The notes below the pieces were generated by a model. It was given only the letters and a program-made list of their open reading frames with translations. It did not search any database and was not told where the DNA came from. 64,000 nt of DNA from the NCBI RefSeq assembly GCF_041435055.1, contig NZ_CP108002.1, forward strand, positions 1,612,001 through 1,676,000. The letters run 5' to 3'. The translations under genes were made by a program, and so were the position numbers. Of this stretch, positions 53,701-60,866 are shown piece after piece. Within the stretch, counting starts at the first letter, position 1. Every line of letters starts with the position of its first letter. Origin of the DNA: Streptomyces sp. NBC_00341 (GTDB lineage Bacteria > Actinomycetota > Actinomycetes > Streptomycetales > Streptomycetaceae).

Positions 53701-54729
53701 GCAGAGGAAGAGGTCGGCGGGCAGGGCCGGACGGCGCCGGGTGAACGCGTCGCGGATGCGCAGCCGCACCTCCTCGCCGACCGGGGGCATCGCGGTGACC
53801 TGCTGGTCGGTGATGACCGAGGTGAGCCGTTCGAAGGCGGAGAGCAGGGAGTTGCTGAGCCCCGACTCGTCCCCGAAGGTCGCCAGGGTCTCCTCGTACG
53901 CGTAGTAGGGGCGGTACGGAATCTCCACCGCGCCCCAGTAGGCGGTGAGTTCGTCGCCGGACAGATCGCGCGGCAGCCGGTCGAACTTCAGCCGGGCCAG
54001 GGCCCGTCCGGCGTCCGCCTTCTCCTTCTCGCCCTCGTCGATGCGCATCGGGACGGGAAAGATGGAGATGGGGCGGCCGGTGTACCGCTCGGAGATCTGC
54101 CGGGCGACGGAGGCCGCGCCGTCGATGGACTGGTCGCTGAGGGTGAAGCAGTCGACGAGCGCGTCGGGCAGGTGGACGGTGCAGATGTCCGCGATGTCAC
54201 TGAGCCCGGTGCGGCTGTCGATGAGGACGTAGTCGTAGTTGGCCTTCATGTCGTCGCGCAGGGCGTCGAAGAAGTGCCCGCCGCCGAGGCGGTCGTAGAA
54301 GTTGTCCCAGTCGAAGGTGGAGACGGTCGCGGAGTACTCGCGGTTCTGCCGTCCGGCGGAGACGAAGTCGAGCGTTCCGCCCTGCGGGAACTCCCAGCCG
54401 AGCGCCTCCGGAGTGAGCGAGACGGCGTGCGGCTGGATCCGGGCGTAGTCCCGGTGCCAGTCGTCGGCGCGCGGCACCGGGCTGGTGGCGGCCCAGGCGT
54501 ACTCGGTGATCAGGTCGATGACGCCGGTGGTGGCACCGAGGGTCGAGGGGTCGAGGAACGGGTGGAAGAACCGGTGGAGGCCAGGTGCCTCCAGGTCCCA
54601 GTCGACGGCCAGTACCCGTTTGCCGTTGGCGGCGAGAATCCAGGCGGTGTTGGCCAGGGCCATGGTGCGCCCGGTGCCGCCCTTGTACGAGTAGAAGGTG
54701 ACGATGCGCCCGTCACGACTGGCCGTCAT
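50794..54729 (-). CDS. fxsT: FxsT: MinD-like / TIR-like / NB-ARC / TPR protein of the FxSxx-COOH system
   Basis: A 1311-residue protein. Domain order: (1) MinD/ParA-like P-loop, SYKGGTGRTMALANTAWILA (residues 14-33), with DYVLIDSRTGLSD as the Asp-containing switch; (2) TIR-like, DLFLCYVAENRMWADWIESALTRAGF (~339-465); (3) NB-ARC, Walker A GLGGVGKT at 525-532, Walker B RWLLVFDNADDP; (4) about ten TPR repeats from ~870 (e.g. LGEEHPYSLSSAMSLARDLRDVGRYEDSV). This is a STAND-type signalling ATPase. It overlaps fxsC by 17 bases. Residue 459 is encoded by TTA, a bldA-dependent codon. Confidence 0.93.
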   Translation of the reverse strand: MTASRDGRIVTFYSYKGGTGRTMALANTAWILAANGKRVLAVDWDLEAPGLHRFFHPFLDPSTLGATTGVIDLITEYAWAATSPVPRADDWHRDYARIQPHAVSLTPEALGWEFPQGGTLDFVSAGRQNREYSATVSTFDWDNFYDRLGGGHFFDALRDDMKANYDYVLIDSRTGLSDIADICTVHLPDALVDCFTLSDQSIDGAASVARQISERYTGRPISIFPVPMRIDEGEKEKADAGRALARLKFDRLPRDLSGDELTAYWGAVEIPYRPYYAYEETLATFGDESGLSNSLLSAFERLTSVITDQQVTAMPPVGEEVRLRIRDAFTRRRPALPADLFLCYVAENRMWADWIESALTRAGFRVVPRDVSAERGPEEPAAVTAETAARTVVLLSSAYLKSSRAVGIWDRAVAEDPGGGRRHLVPLRVGDVRLSAPYIDRNPVDLFRLDEVHATAALLRALDRPVQITDGVSPGPRFPGTVPRIWNAPPRNPGFTGRSLVLERMRDQLGGGMAVVLPQPQTLYGLGGVGKTQVALEYVHRFMADYDLVWWISSEQTDDVVAGLAELAVRLGAQGGDDMAAASQEAVDLLRRGVPSDRWLLVFDNADDPERLRRYFPQGGSGHILVTSRNQAWSQHGDALPVDVFLREESIEHLQRRAPGLSDEDAAQVATAVGDLPLAVEQAAAWIAETATPIDAYLEQLAQQAPEVLALNQPAGYPEPVAATWNISIQRLKERSPAAVRLLQLCAFFAPEPISGNLLYSKEMIEALKPYDASLQEKLVLGRVIREIGRFALAKVDQVSNSIQVHRLVQAVIRAQLTEEEQRDARHAVHRILAGARPDDDEPIDNPANWPQFSTIWPHLGPSDARNCQEPEARRLLIDRVRYLWKRGDFRTATTLCEELRDIWRETLGERDIQYLYLCFHLSNIYRSRGRYVEARELDEITLATQREVLGPEHPHTYMSTSSLATDLGTLGEYTRAIELATEATEGFNQIFHDSHPRALAAANNLAFTLRSIGQYAKAREIDQDVFDRRREVLGEEHPYSLSSAMSLARDLRDVGRYEDSVGLLSRTYDSYKATLGRSFPGTLSAAKALAVSLRRAGRLDDARRLTVATRARYRAKYTSANPEWLACDLNMAADLYAAGEADEARNTAREVVDQYMKVPGEKHPYTLAALNNLGVYLLGSGAAEESEQVLTRVVASMREVYGPEHPNTLFSVMNLANTTAERGDLDLVLTTERRLAGQFRLALGAHHPETLSMKSNMAVTLDAMGRHEEALQVRAETVEELSRQLGDEHPLTRIARDERRFQRELEPLAV

Positions 54730-56047
54730 CCGTGTCCTCCGCATCCGTCGCAGCGTCATGTGTCTCGGGGATGTACTGGGTCTGCGCCATGGGTCCCATC
54801 AGCCGCGTGCGTTCGCTGTGCCCTCCGCCGCCGGTGGCGGGCAGGTAGACGGCCGCGTGTCTCAGGTACTGCTGGGCGGCCACCTCGACCACCTGCGGCA
54901 GGATCTGGCCGAAGGCCTCCATGCTCGGTACGCCCTTGGCCGCGGCGCGGCAGTAGGCCCGGCCCTGGCGCATCTTGGTCGGCATGGTCCGCTCCAGCTT
55001 CGCGGTCAGTTCGGCCTCCGCGGCCCTGCTCTGGTGGTCGTCGCGGTTCCACGGCACGACCATCGTCACCCAGGGGCGGTTCTCCGCGTCGAAGGCGGCG
55101 AGCCTGCGGCACCGGTCCTCGTCCTGGAGCGCCCAGCGGTCGACGAGCAGGATCTCGGGTGTGGTCGGGGGCTGTTTGCCGCCGGGGTGGCTGGGTTCCT
55201 CGTCGAAGGACGTGATGGTGGCCTGGTAGTTGAGGGAGCGCACCAGGTCCTCCGCCACATAGGCCAGCGGGCGGGCGGCGTCCGGGTGGTAGGGGTTCCA
55301 GTCCTGCGGGTTGTCGCCGTAGTAGTCGGCGTCGCGCCCCTCTGGCAGGTCGTGGCGGGTGGCGGCGGCGATGGTGACCTGCATCGGGCGGGGGCCGCCG
55401 GCTCCGCCGCCCGGCGCGCCGAAGGCGCTGGGGGCCAGCCGGTAGTCCACGGGGCGGCCGGTACCGATCCGTACCGTGTCGGCGACGCTGACGATGCGCT
55501 TGGCGAGTTCGTACACCGCGCGCTCGTACTCCTCGGCGAAGAGCCTGAGCTTGATCAGCCCGTACAGCCCGTCACTGACGTAACGGTCCCCGAAATCACG
55601 GTGGTTGAACTGTAATCGCTCGGCCGGCCCGGGGAGCTGGCTGGGCGGTACCGGGACCCAGAGCGCCGGGACGATCGCCTCCGCCGACTGGTTGGAGCGG
55701 GCCCGGTAGTGAATGGCGCGCTGGGCGAAGGCGTACCACTCCTTGCCGCACATCTCGCTGGCGAAGTAGCGCGGAGAGAACAGCGGGACGAAGACCCGGC
55801 AGCTGGCGAGCACCTCACCGAGCCGTTCCGACCAGCCCTCGCCGGAACGTATCTCACGGTCGATGAACCCGGCCGGCGCGCCGGCCGGCAGATCGGTCAT
55901 GGCCATCACATGGCCGCAGAGATCCTGGAAAAGCCGTTCGACCCACATATCGGGGTCCGTTCCACCGCCGTACCCCGGTGTGTGGGCGTAGCTCAAGAAG
56001 AAGTACGGCCGATGGTCCGCCGCTCGCTGCTGCGTCGTCGCGTGCAC
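54713..56047 (-). CDS. fxsC: FxsC: TIR-like protein of the FxSxx-COOH system
   Basis: A 444-residue protein. N-terminal TIR-like domain: PYFFLSYAHTPGYGGGTDPDMWVERLFQDLC (residues 14-44), IRSGEGWSERLGEVLASCRVFVPLFSPRYFASEMCGKEWYAF. A C-terminal half with Ile/Val strands and LLVDRWALQDEDRCRRLAAFDAENRPWVTMVVPWN is typical of FxsC. It would cleave a nucleotide or bind one; NADase activity is not shown. The GTG start (56047) is preceded by AGGACGGGGG. Its end overlaps fxsT. Codon 145 is TTA. It is preceded by 235 bases without a gene after fxsB, perhaps with its own promoter. Confidence 0.9.
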   Translation of the reverse strand: MHATTQQRAADHRPYFFLSYAHTPGYGGGTDPDMWVERLFQDLCGHVMAMTDLPAGAPAGFIDREIRSGEGWSERLGEVLASCRVFVPLFSPRYFASEMCGKEWYAFAQRAIHYRARSNQSAEAIVPALWVPVPPSQLPGPAERLQFNHRDFGDRYVSDGLYGLIKLRLFAEEYERAVYELAKRIVSVADTVRIGTGRPVDYRLAPSAFGAPGGGAGGPRPMQVTIAAATRHDLPEGRDADYYGDNPQDWNPYHPDAARPLAYVAEDLVRSLNYQATITSFDEEPSHPGGKQPPTTPEILLVDRWALQDEDRCRRLAAFDAENRPWVTMVVPWNRDDHQSRAAEAELTAKLERTMPTKMRQGRAYCRAAAKGVPSMEAFGQILPQVVEVAAQQYLRHAAVYLPATGGGGHSERTRLMGPMAQTQYIPETHDAATDAEDTDDGQS

Positions 56048-56282
56048 ACGACCCCCGTCCTGTGTGAGCACCCGCACCCGAGGAGTGAAGAGAATGCGAG
56101 CGAATTCATCATTCCGGAGCGGACCTTGCTCCACCCCCATGGCGTTCGGTCATTCAACGCCGCTTTTCAGTCATCTATGCCCAGGTCCTATCGATCACAC
56201 TCTTGATCGAATTCGGTCTGCGGCCGTTCCTCCCAGTTGTCCGGACTCCGCGCATGATCCTCGTCGAACCGGAATTCGAGAT

Positions 56283-58550
56283 TCAGAATTCTTTTCGCAT
56301 CAGAGCGAGCAGTCGTTTCCCGCCGATGGTGAGTTCGGCCGCTCCCTCCAGCGTGTCGAGTGCCTGCGGTACGCCGTCCCGGTACCTGGGGTCGAATGCC
56401 GCGAGCGCCAGCCGTTCGTACGTGCCTGCCAGCAGCCGGGAAAACGGAACCAATTCTTCCCGCCAGGGCATTCGATGTTCCCAGGAGCCGTCCGCCGCGT
56501 AAAGATCCGTGACGTCCACAAGTGCCCGGAATCCGGCTCGCCTTACTCCGCGCACCAGCGCGAGCGCGAGCGTCCGCGCCCCGTCGTCCGCCCCGATGCC
56601 CAGCGCGCCGTACCCGTGCCGCCCGACGGACGGCTCGCCCGGCTCCGGGCCGGTCAGCGGCGTGAGCGTCAGCACGGCGGCGGCGGACCGCGCCCCGTAC
56701 CCGGGGGCCCGCTCCTCGATCAGCGCCCAGGCCTCGGTGAGCGCGGCGGCCAGCCGGTCCGCCGCGGGGGCGTCGAGCGTGGCCGCGGCGGGCGCGTCGA
56801 AGCAGTCGCGGTACGGGTCGAGGTCGTCGATCAGGAAGCCCGGTCCGCCTCCGGGCAGGGCGTACCCGCGCACCGGAAGCCAGCCGGGGACCGCCGGTGC
56901 GGGCCAGCCGATCCGCCGCTCGCCCGATCCGTCGTCACGGGCGACCAGGAAGCCGTCCTCGATGCCGCGCACCCGGACCGTGCCGTGCTCCCCCGGGCCA
57001 CCGAGGGCCAGCCGGCCCAGGGTCGGCAGGACCAGCCCGCCGTCCCGGAAGGGCACCGGCACCCAGGTGTCGAGCCCCGCCCGCACGACGGCGGCCGCGA
57101 GGCGGGCCGGCAGGCCGTCCGCCGCGTCCCGGACCGCTCCCGGCCGCTCCCCGTGCAGGGCGTCCAGCGCGTCGAGCAGCCAGGTGCGGGTGTACGGGTG
57201 GGCGAGCACGTGGTCCAGGCCGCCCGCGCCCCGCTCGGAGCCGTCCAGCGCGGCCGCCAGCTCCCAGGCCCCGGCCCACCGCTCGCCGCCCCGGCCGTCC
57301 AGGTCCCCGTGGAGGCGGGCCAGCAGGGTCCGGGTCAGGTCCTCCTGGGCCGCGAGCAGTTCGGCGGGGTCCGACACCGCGGGCGCCGCCGAGTCCGCGG
57401 GCGTACGGGCCTCGATGCCGTGCACCAGGGCGGCGAGATCCCGGCAGTACACGGACGGGTTGTCGAACCCCTCCGCCCGCGCCCCCACGCCCGGCTCCCC
57501 CTGGCCCGGCCCGGCGGAGCTGTAGCGGTGGGTGTACAGGCCGCCACCGCACGAACGTACGACGGGGCAACGGCGGCACGTCTCGCTGACGCCCTCCAGG
57601 CCGAGCTGTCTGGCCCGCACCCCGGGATGCGCCGCGACCTCGTCGAAGGCGTGCGTGAAGACGTCGAACCCGGTGGCCGCCGCGCCTTCGTAGGCGCTCT
57701 TGAGCGAGTCGACCTGTTCCAGGCTTCCGTCGGTCTCCACGACGACGAGATCCGTGGGGGCCAGGCCGAGGGACTCGGTGAGGCTGGGCCCGCCGTTCAG
57801 CGTGGACAGGACGGAGGAGAAGATCCGCACCGGCACCGGCCGCCCGAGCTCCTGCCAGCGGTCGAAGACCGCGAGGAGCCAGTCGGCGTAGGCGGTGGGC
57901 GATCCGTCCGGACGCGGCGGCGGGTCGTCCCAGGTGGCGTGGGGAAGCAGGAAGTCGATGTGCGGCGGTTCCAGCTCGGTGAGGGCGTCGAGGACCGCGC
58001 GCGGGTCGTTCTCGATGTCGATCGTGCACAGGAGACCGAGGTTGAGGTGGCGGTAGCGCTCCTCGCGGAGCAGCTCGACGGCCTTGAGCACCAGAGGGTG
58101 GCTGCTGCGGCCGTCGGCGAAGCGGCGGTGCCGGTCGTTGGCCGCGCGGTCGCCGTCGAGGGAGATGCCCACCTTGACGTCGTACTCGCTGAAGAGGTCG
58201 AGATAGCGCGGGCTGAGCTGGAGACCGTTGGTGTGGATCCGGAGATCGAGCGCGGCGATGCCGTCGAAGGCGGACGTCAGCTCTTCGCAGATGCGGCGCA
58301 GCCGTGCGGGGCCGGCGAGCAGAGGCTCCCCTCCGTGCAGGATTACTGACACGGAGGGCAGTGCGTGTGTCTTGGCATGCTCAGCCAGGCGCTGAGCAGT
58401 CCGGAAAATGACTTCATCAGAGATTGTCTTCGGACGGGTTCGCCAGCTCTGATCGGCATGTTCGTAGACATAGCAATGGTCACAGGCGAGATCACACCTG
58501 CTGTGAACCTTGAGGACTACTTCGCGGAAAGGGACCAGGGGTCCTGTCAT
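56283..58550 (-). CDS. fxsB: FxsB: radical SAM/SPASM cyclophane-forming maturase
   Basis: A 755-residue enzyme. The radical SAM triad CDLACDHC (Cys 19, 23, 26) starts the barrel, then VSVILHGGEPLL, LRIHTNGLQLSPRYLDLF and VKVGISLDGD. A SPASM-type region GVSETCRRCPVVRSCGGGLYTHRY follows at ~330-355. The C-terminal 350 residues form a second domain, a HEXXH-type fused segment common to FxsB proteins. FxsB enzymes crosslink Phe to Ser in the F-x-S end of FxsA to make a strained cyclophane. The start is the ATG 87 bases after fxsA. No TTA codon. Confidence 0.93.
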   Translation of the reverse strand: MTGPLVPFREVVLKVHSRCDLACDHCYVYEHADQSWRTRPKTISDEVIFRTAQRLAEHAKTHALPSVSVILHGGEPLLAGPARLRRICEELTSAFDGIAALDLRIHTNGLQLSPRYLDLFSEYDVKVGISLDGDRAANDRHRRFADGRSSHPLVLKAVELLREERYRHLNLGLLCTIDIENDPRAVLDALTELEPPHIDFLLPHATWDDPPPRPDGSPTAYADWLLAVFDRWQELGRPVPVRIFSSVLSTLNGGPSLTESLGLAPTDLVVVETDGSLEQVDSLKSAYEGAAATGFDVFTHAFDEVAAHPGVRARQLGLEGVSETCRRCPVVRSCGGGLYTHRYSSAGPGQGEPGVGARAEGFDNPSVYCRDLAALVHGIEARTPADSAAPAVSDPAELLAAQEDLTRTLLARLHGDLDGRGGERWAGAWELAAALDGSERGAGGLDHVLAHPYTRTWLLDALDALHGERPGAVRDAADGLPARLAAAVVRAGLDTWVPVPFRDGGLVLPTLGRLALGGPGEHGTVRVRGIEDGFLVARDDGSGERRIGWPAPAVPGWLPVRGYALPGGGPGFLIDDLDPYRDCFDAPAAATLDAPAADRLAAALTEAWALIEERAPGYGARSAAAVLTLTPLTGPEPGEPSVGRHGYGALGIGADDGARTLALALVRGVRRAGFRALVDVTDLYAADGSWEHRMPWREELVPFSRLLAGTYERLALAAFDPRYRDGVPQALDTLEGAAELTIGGKRLLALMRKEF

Positions 58551-58637
58551 TCCACCAGTCTAGCCAGCCCGGAAGGGTGATCCGGCAGTCCGGCCGCGCT
58601 TGTGGAGCGTTCCGTGTCAGCGGGTCGGAGGGATTGG

Positions 58638-58805
58638 TCAGAGGGAGGAGTTGAAGGTGGCTGCCTGGACGGTGCGACCGGCGGACGCGACATGCACCCG
58701 GCCGAGCTTCCTGGCAGCTTCGCCACCACGCGCGTCGATCGCGGTGAGCGGCACACGGCTCTTCTTCGCAACGGCGAAGGAGAGGGAGGATTCAGAGGTC
58801 TTCAC
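58638..58805 (-). CDS. fxsA: FxsA: FxSxx-COOH RiPP precursor peptide
   Basis: A 55-residue precursor ending in F51-N-S-S-L55 directly at the stop, the exact F-x-S-x-x-COOH motif of this family. The leader VKTSESSLSFAVAKKSRVPL plus TAIDARGG... is Ser/Lys-rich as expected. The GTG start has AAGGA five bases upstream; a TTG nine codons earlier would add MERIPSRTA but has no ribosome site. It is 87 bases upstream of fxsB in the same direction. The Phe and Ser would be crosslinked by FxsB. Short enough to be missed by automatic gene callers. Confidence 0.92.
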   Translation of the reverse strand: MKTSESSLSFAVAKKSRVPLTAIDARGGEAARKLGRVHVASAGRTVQAATFNSSL

Positions 58806-58910
58806 GGCCGTCCTTGAGGGGATTCGTTCCAATGGAATGGTTCCGGACAGGAAACCAGCGTTGGTACCTGCACCATTGCAGTGTCCGGCGGCACGACTTT
58901 ACTCTCATGG

Positions 58911-58929
58911 CCTCGGTTGGCAACCGAGG
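58911..58929. promoter_or_regulatory. 19-bp inverted repeat between fxsA and the SLATT gene
   Basis: CCTCGGTTG-G-CAACCGAGG has perfect 9-bp arms. It lies 106 bp upstream of fxsA and 103 bp upstream of the SLATT gene, midway between the divergent starts, a fit for an operator. TTCCA-A-TGGAA at 58827-58837 is a second, shorter palindrome nearer fxsA. Confidence 0.65.
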
Positions 58930-59031
58930 CAGGCTACTTGGCGGCAGACGGTCGCACGGGACCTGCCCCGATCGAGTGGAACTACAGATTCCGCCATCAG
59001 GGTGACAACATAACCGCAGACGGGAGTGAAC

Positions 59032-59958
59032 ATGACGGCGATTCCCGGACCACTGCAGAGCATGGTCTTCAGGAACGCTGATCTGCCCGAACTCTTTCAC
59101 CACACGGACGCCATTGCGGTCGCGCGCCAGCGGGAGGCCGTGAATACCACCCGATGGCAGCTGATACTGCTGGTGGGGGGCACCGTACCGGCCGCACTGC
59201 CCTGGCACGCCGAGGTCGCCGGCACCCTCCAACTCTCGGACTGCGCGGCGGCGTTGGCGTACCTGGGTGTCCTGATCGCGACCTACCTCACCTCCCGGCG
59301 CAAAGCAAAGTCGCATTGGCAACTCAATCGCTCCGCGGCAGAGTTCATCAAGTCAATGTGCTGGCGTTACTCCGTGCACGGCTCACCTTTCGACACCGGT
59401 ACCCAGCACCCGGAGGCGGTGTTCGCCAATCGGCTCGAAGAGGGGCTGCAGGAGCTCCGCAAGGTCGGCTGGTCGGATCCCCGGGACCGGACCGCCGATT
59501 CCGGCGGACTCATCACCGATTCCATGCACGCGTTACGGGACAAGGCATTCACCGTACGCAAGGAGACATATGTACGGGACCGGCTGATCGAACAGCGCAG
59601 TTGGTACCGCAGGCGTCAGGAGGTGTCGCGCCGGGCCACCGTGGTCTGGTCGACCACCATTGCCACGCTGACGGCGTTCGCTCTGGCCCTCGCCCTGTTC
59701 AGGGCGTTCTCCGTGGGCCAGTCCTTCGCGCTGACCGGGGTGCTGTCCGCCGCCGCGGCGGCCTGTCTGGCCTGGGCGGAGATGCGCCGCCATCACCCGC
59801 TGATCTCGGCCCACTCCCTGGTGGAGAAGGACCTCGAGTCGATGCAGATAGCGATGGAGACCACGCTGAACGAGCGGCAGTGGCCGAGGGCGGTGTTCGA
59901 GACCGAACGCATCGTCTCCCCGCAGCACACCGACTGGCTGGCCCGGCACCAGATGTGA
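59032..59958 (+). CDS. SLATT-type (DUF4231-like) four-TM effector protein
   Basis: A 308-residue membrane protein. Four hydrophobic helices form two hairpins: LILLVGGTVPAALPW and CAAALAYLGVLIATYL; VVWSTTIATLTAFALALAL and FALTGVLSAAAAACLAW. The soluble part between (YVRDRLIEQRSWYRRRQEVSRRA) has the motif typical of SLATT-1/3 domains. Such proteins are linked in other genomes with SLOG sensors and nucleotide synthetases and are thought to make membrane pores. ATG 59032 follows GGGAG. Codon 168 is TTA. Divergent from fxsA and convergent with the SLOG gene. Confidence 0.83.
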   Translation: MTAIPGPLQSMVFRNADLPELFHHTDAIAVARQREAVNTTRWQLILLVGGTVPAALPWHAEVAGTLQLSDCAAALAYLGVLIATYLTSRRKAKSHWQLNRSAAEFIKSMCWRYSVHGSPFDTGTQHPEAVFANRLEEGLQELRKVGWSDPRDRTADSGGLITDSMHALRDKAFTVRKETYVRDRLIEQRSWYRRRQEVSRRATVVWSTTIATLTAFALALALFRAFSVGQSFALTGVLSAAAAACLAWAEMRRHHPLISAHSLVEKDLESMQIAMETTLNERQWPRAVFETERIVSPQHTDWLARHQM

Positions 59959-59983
59959 CGGTCCGGACGGCCGCCCGGCGCGG

Positions 59984-60463
59984 TCAGGCGCGTACGACCC
60001 CGTCGCGCCAGATCACCGTGACCGGGCGGCCGAGCCGGCGGGCGTAGGTGACGATGTCGCCCGTGCCGCCGAGCCCGCGGGCGGGCAGCCCGTCCCAGAC
60101 GGCGAGCAGCCGGTCGCAGTGGTCCGCGATGTAGGCGCCGGCCGCGTAGTAGGCCTCGTCGGTGGAGTGCGGGTAGTCCAGCCGGACCTCCCGCGCGGCA
60201 CGGGCCTTGAGGTGCCGGTAGCGGGCCAGTTCGGCACCGTCCGCGAAGCAGGCCTCGTAGTCGCCGCTGGGGATGACCGCGGTCAGTTCCGCGCCATGGG
60301 CGAGCGCGAGGTCGGCGAAGAGCTGGTCCGCCCCCACGGCCAGGCTGGACAGCGCCTCCACCGAGCCGTCGAACGCGCTGAGCGCCGCACCCATCGCGGC
60401 CAGCACGTGGGCGTGCACCTCCTGCGGAATGCTGCGGTGGCCGGTCACTCCGATGCGATTCAC
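59984..60463 (-). CDS. SLOG-family nucleotide-sensor-like protein
   Basis: A 159-residue Rossmann protein: NRIGVTGHRSIPQEVHAHVLAAMGAAL, LSSLAVGADQLFADLALAHGAELTAVIPSGDYEACF and YYAAGAYIADHCDRLLAVWDGLPARGLGGTGDIVTYARRLGRPVTVIW. The G-x-T-GHR start and GGTGD loop are typical of SLOG/YspA-DprA-like folds that bind nucleotides or their derivatives. Convergent with the SLATT gene with 25 bases between, the pairing expected of a SLOG/SLATT unit. GTG start is by homology; the ribosome site is weak. Confidence 0.8.
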   Translation of the reverse strand: MNRIGVTGHRSIPQEVHAHVLAAMGAALSAFDGSVEALSSLAVGADQLFADLALAHGAELTAVIPSGDYEACFADGAELARYRHLKARAAREVRLDYPHSTDEAYYAAGAYIADHCDRLLAVWDGLPARGLGGTGDIVTYARRLGRPVTVIWRDGVVRA

Positions 60464-60496
60464 GGACCTGGATCCCCCTGAGGTCTGAGCCGGGGG

Positions 60497-60521
60497 TTCC
60501 CGGAGGGCATCCCTCCGGGAA
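60497..60521. terminator. Hairpin upstream of the SLOG gene
   Basis: TTCCCGGAGGG and its exact complement form an 11-bp stem with a CAT loop, 34 bases upstream of the SLOG start. It may be a terminator of upstream transcription or a leader structure. Confidence 0.6.
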
Positions 60522-60598
60522 GGCACAGCGTCCGCCCCCGTTGTTCCTGCGCGACCGTCCTGTGCCACATCCTCTCAAAAGCCGCGGGGTCAGCGGGA

Positions 60599-60625
60599 GC
60601 CCCCGCCCGGAATTCGGGCGGGGGC
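60599..60625. terminator. Terminator-like hairpin
   Basis: GCCCCCGCCCG and its complement with a GAATT loop form an 11-bp GC-rich stem. Confidence 0.65.
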
Positions 60626-60683
60626 AGGGCGTGTCGTCGAACTGCCGTCTGCCGCGCGACGCCATGCACGCACTCTCGCCGTA

Positions 60684-60728
60684 CCGGCCCCAGACCCCGG
60701 TACGTCCAGTACAGGGGCCTGGGGCCGG
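60684..60728. terminator. Long imperfect hairpin
   Basis: CCGGCCCCAG, a mismatch, then CCCC and GTAC pair with their complements around a 5-nt loop. Could be a terminator or attenuator. Confidence 0.5.
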
Positions 60729-60827
60729 CACACCGAGAGCACCCACCTGACGCCGCCCGGCCGCCCTTCGGGCAACGACGGCAGTTCGACAACACGCCCT
60801 GGCGTGTTCGAGTTGCCCTTTCGAGGC

Positions 60828-60860
60828 GGCGGCCGGTTCCGGCGTACGGAACCGGCCGCC
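60828..60860 (-). terminator. Terminator of sprB
   Basis: GGCGGCCGGTTCCG and its complement form a perfect 14-bp stem with a 5-nt loop, 7 bases after the sprB stop on the minus strand. Confidence 0.85.
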
Positions 60861-60866
60861 CGGCCG

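Larger units (their letters stand above)
60464..60866. other. Intergenic region with five hairpins (403 bp)
   Basis: No gene is supported here. It contains, in order, hairpins at 60497-60521, 60599-60625, 60684-60728, 60791-60808 (AACACGCC with complement) and 60828-60860. Some will end the sprB transcript and others may belong to the leader of the SLOG gene. Confidence 0.7.

Noticed and set aside
56048..56282. Second precursor peptide between fxsB and fxsC
   Set aside because: Only short frames without an F-x-S-x-x end were found.
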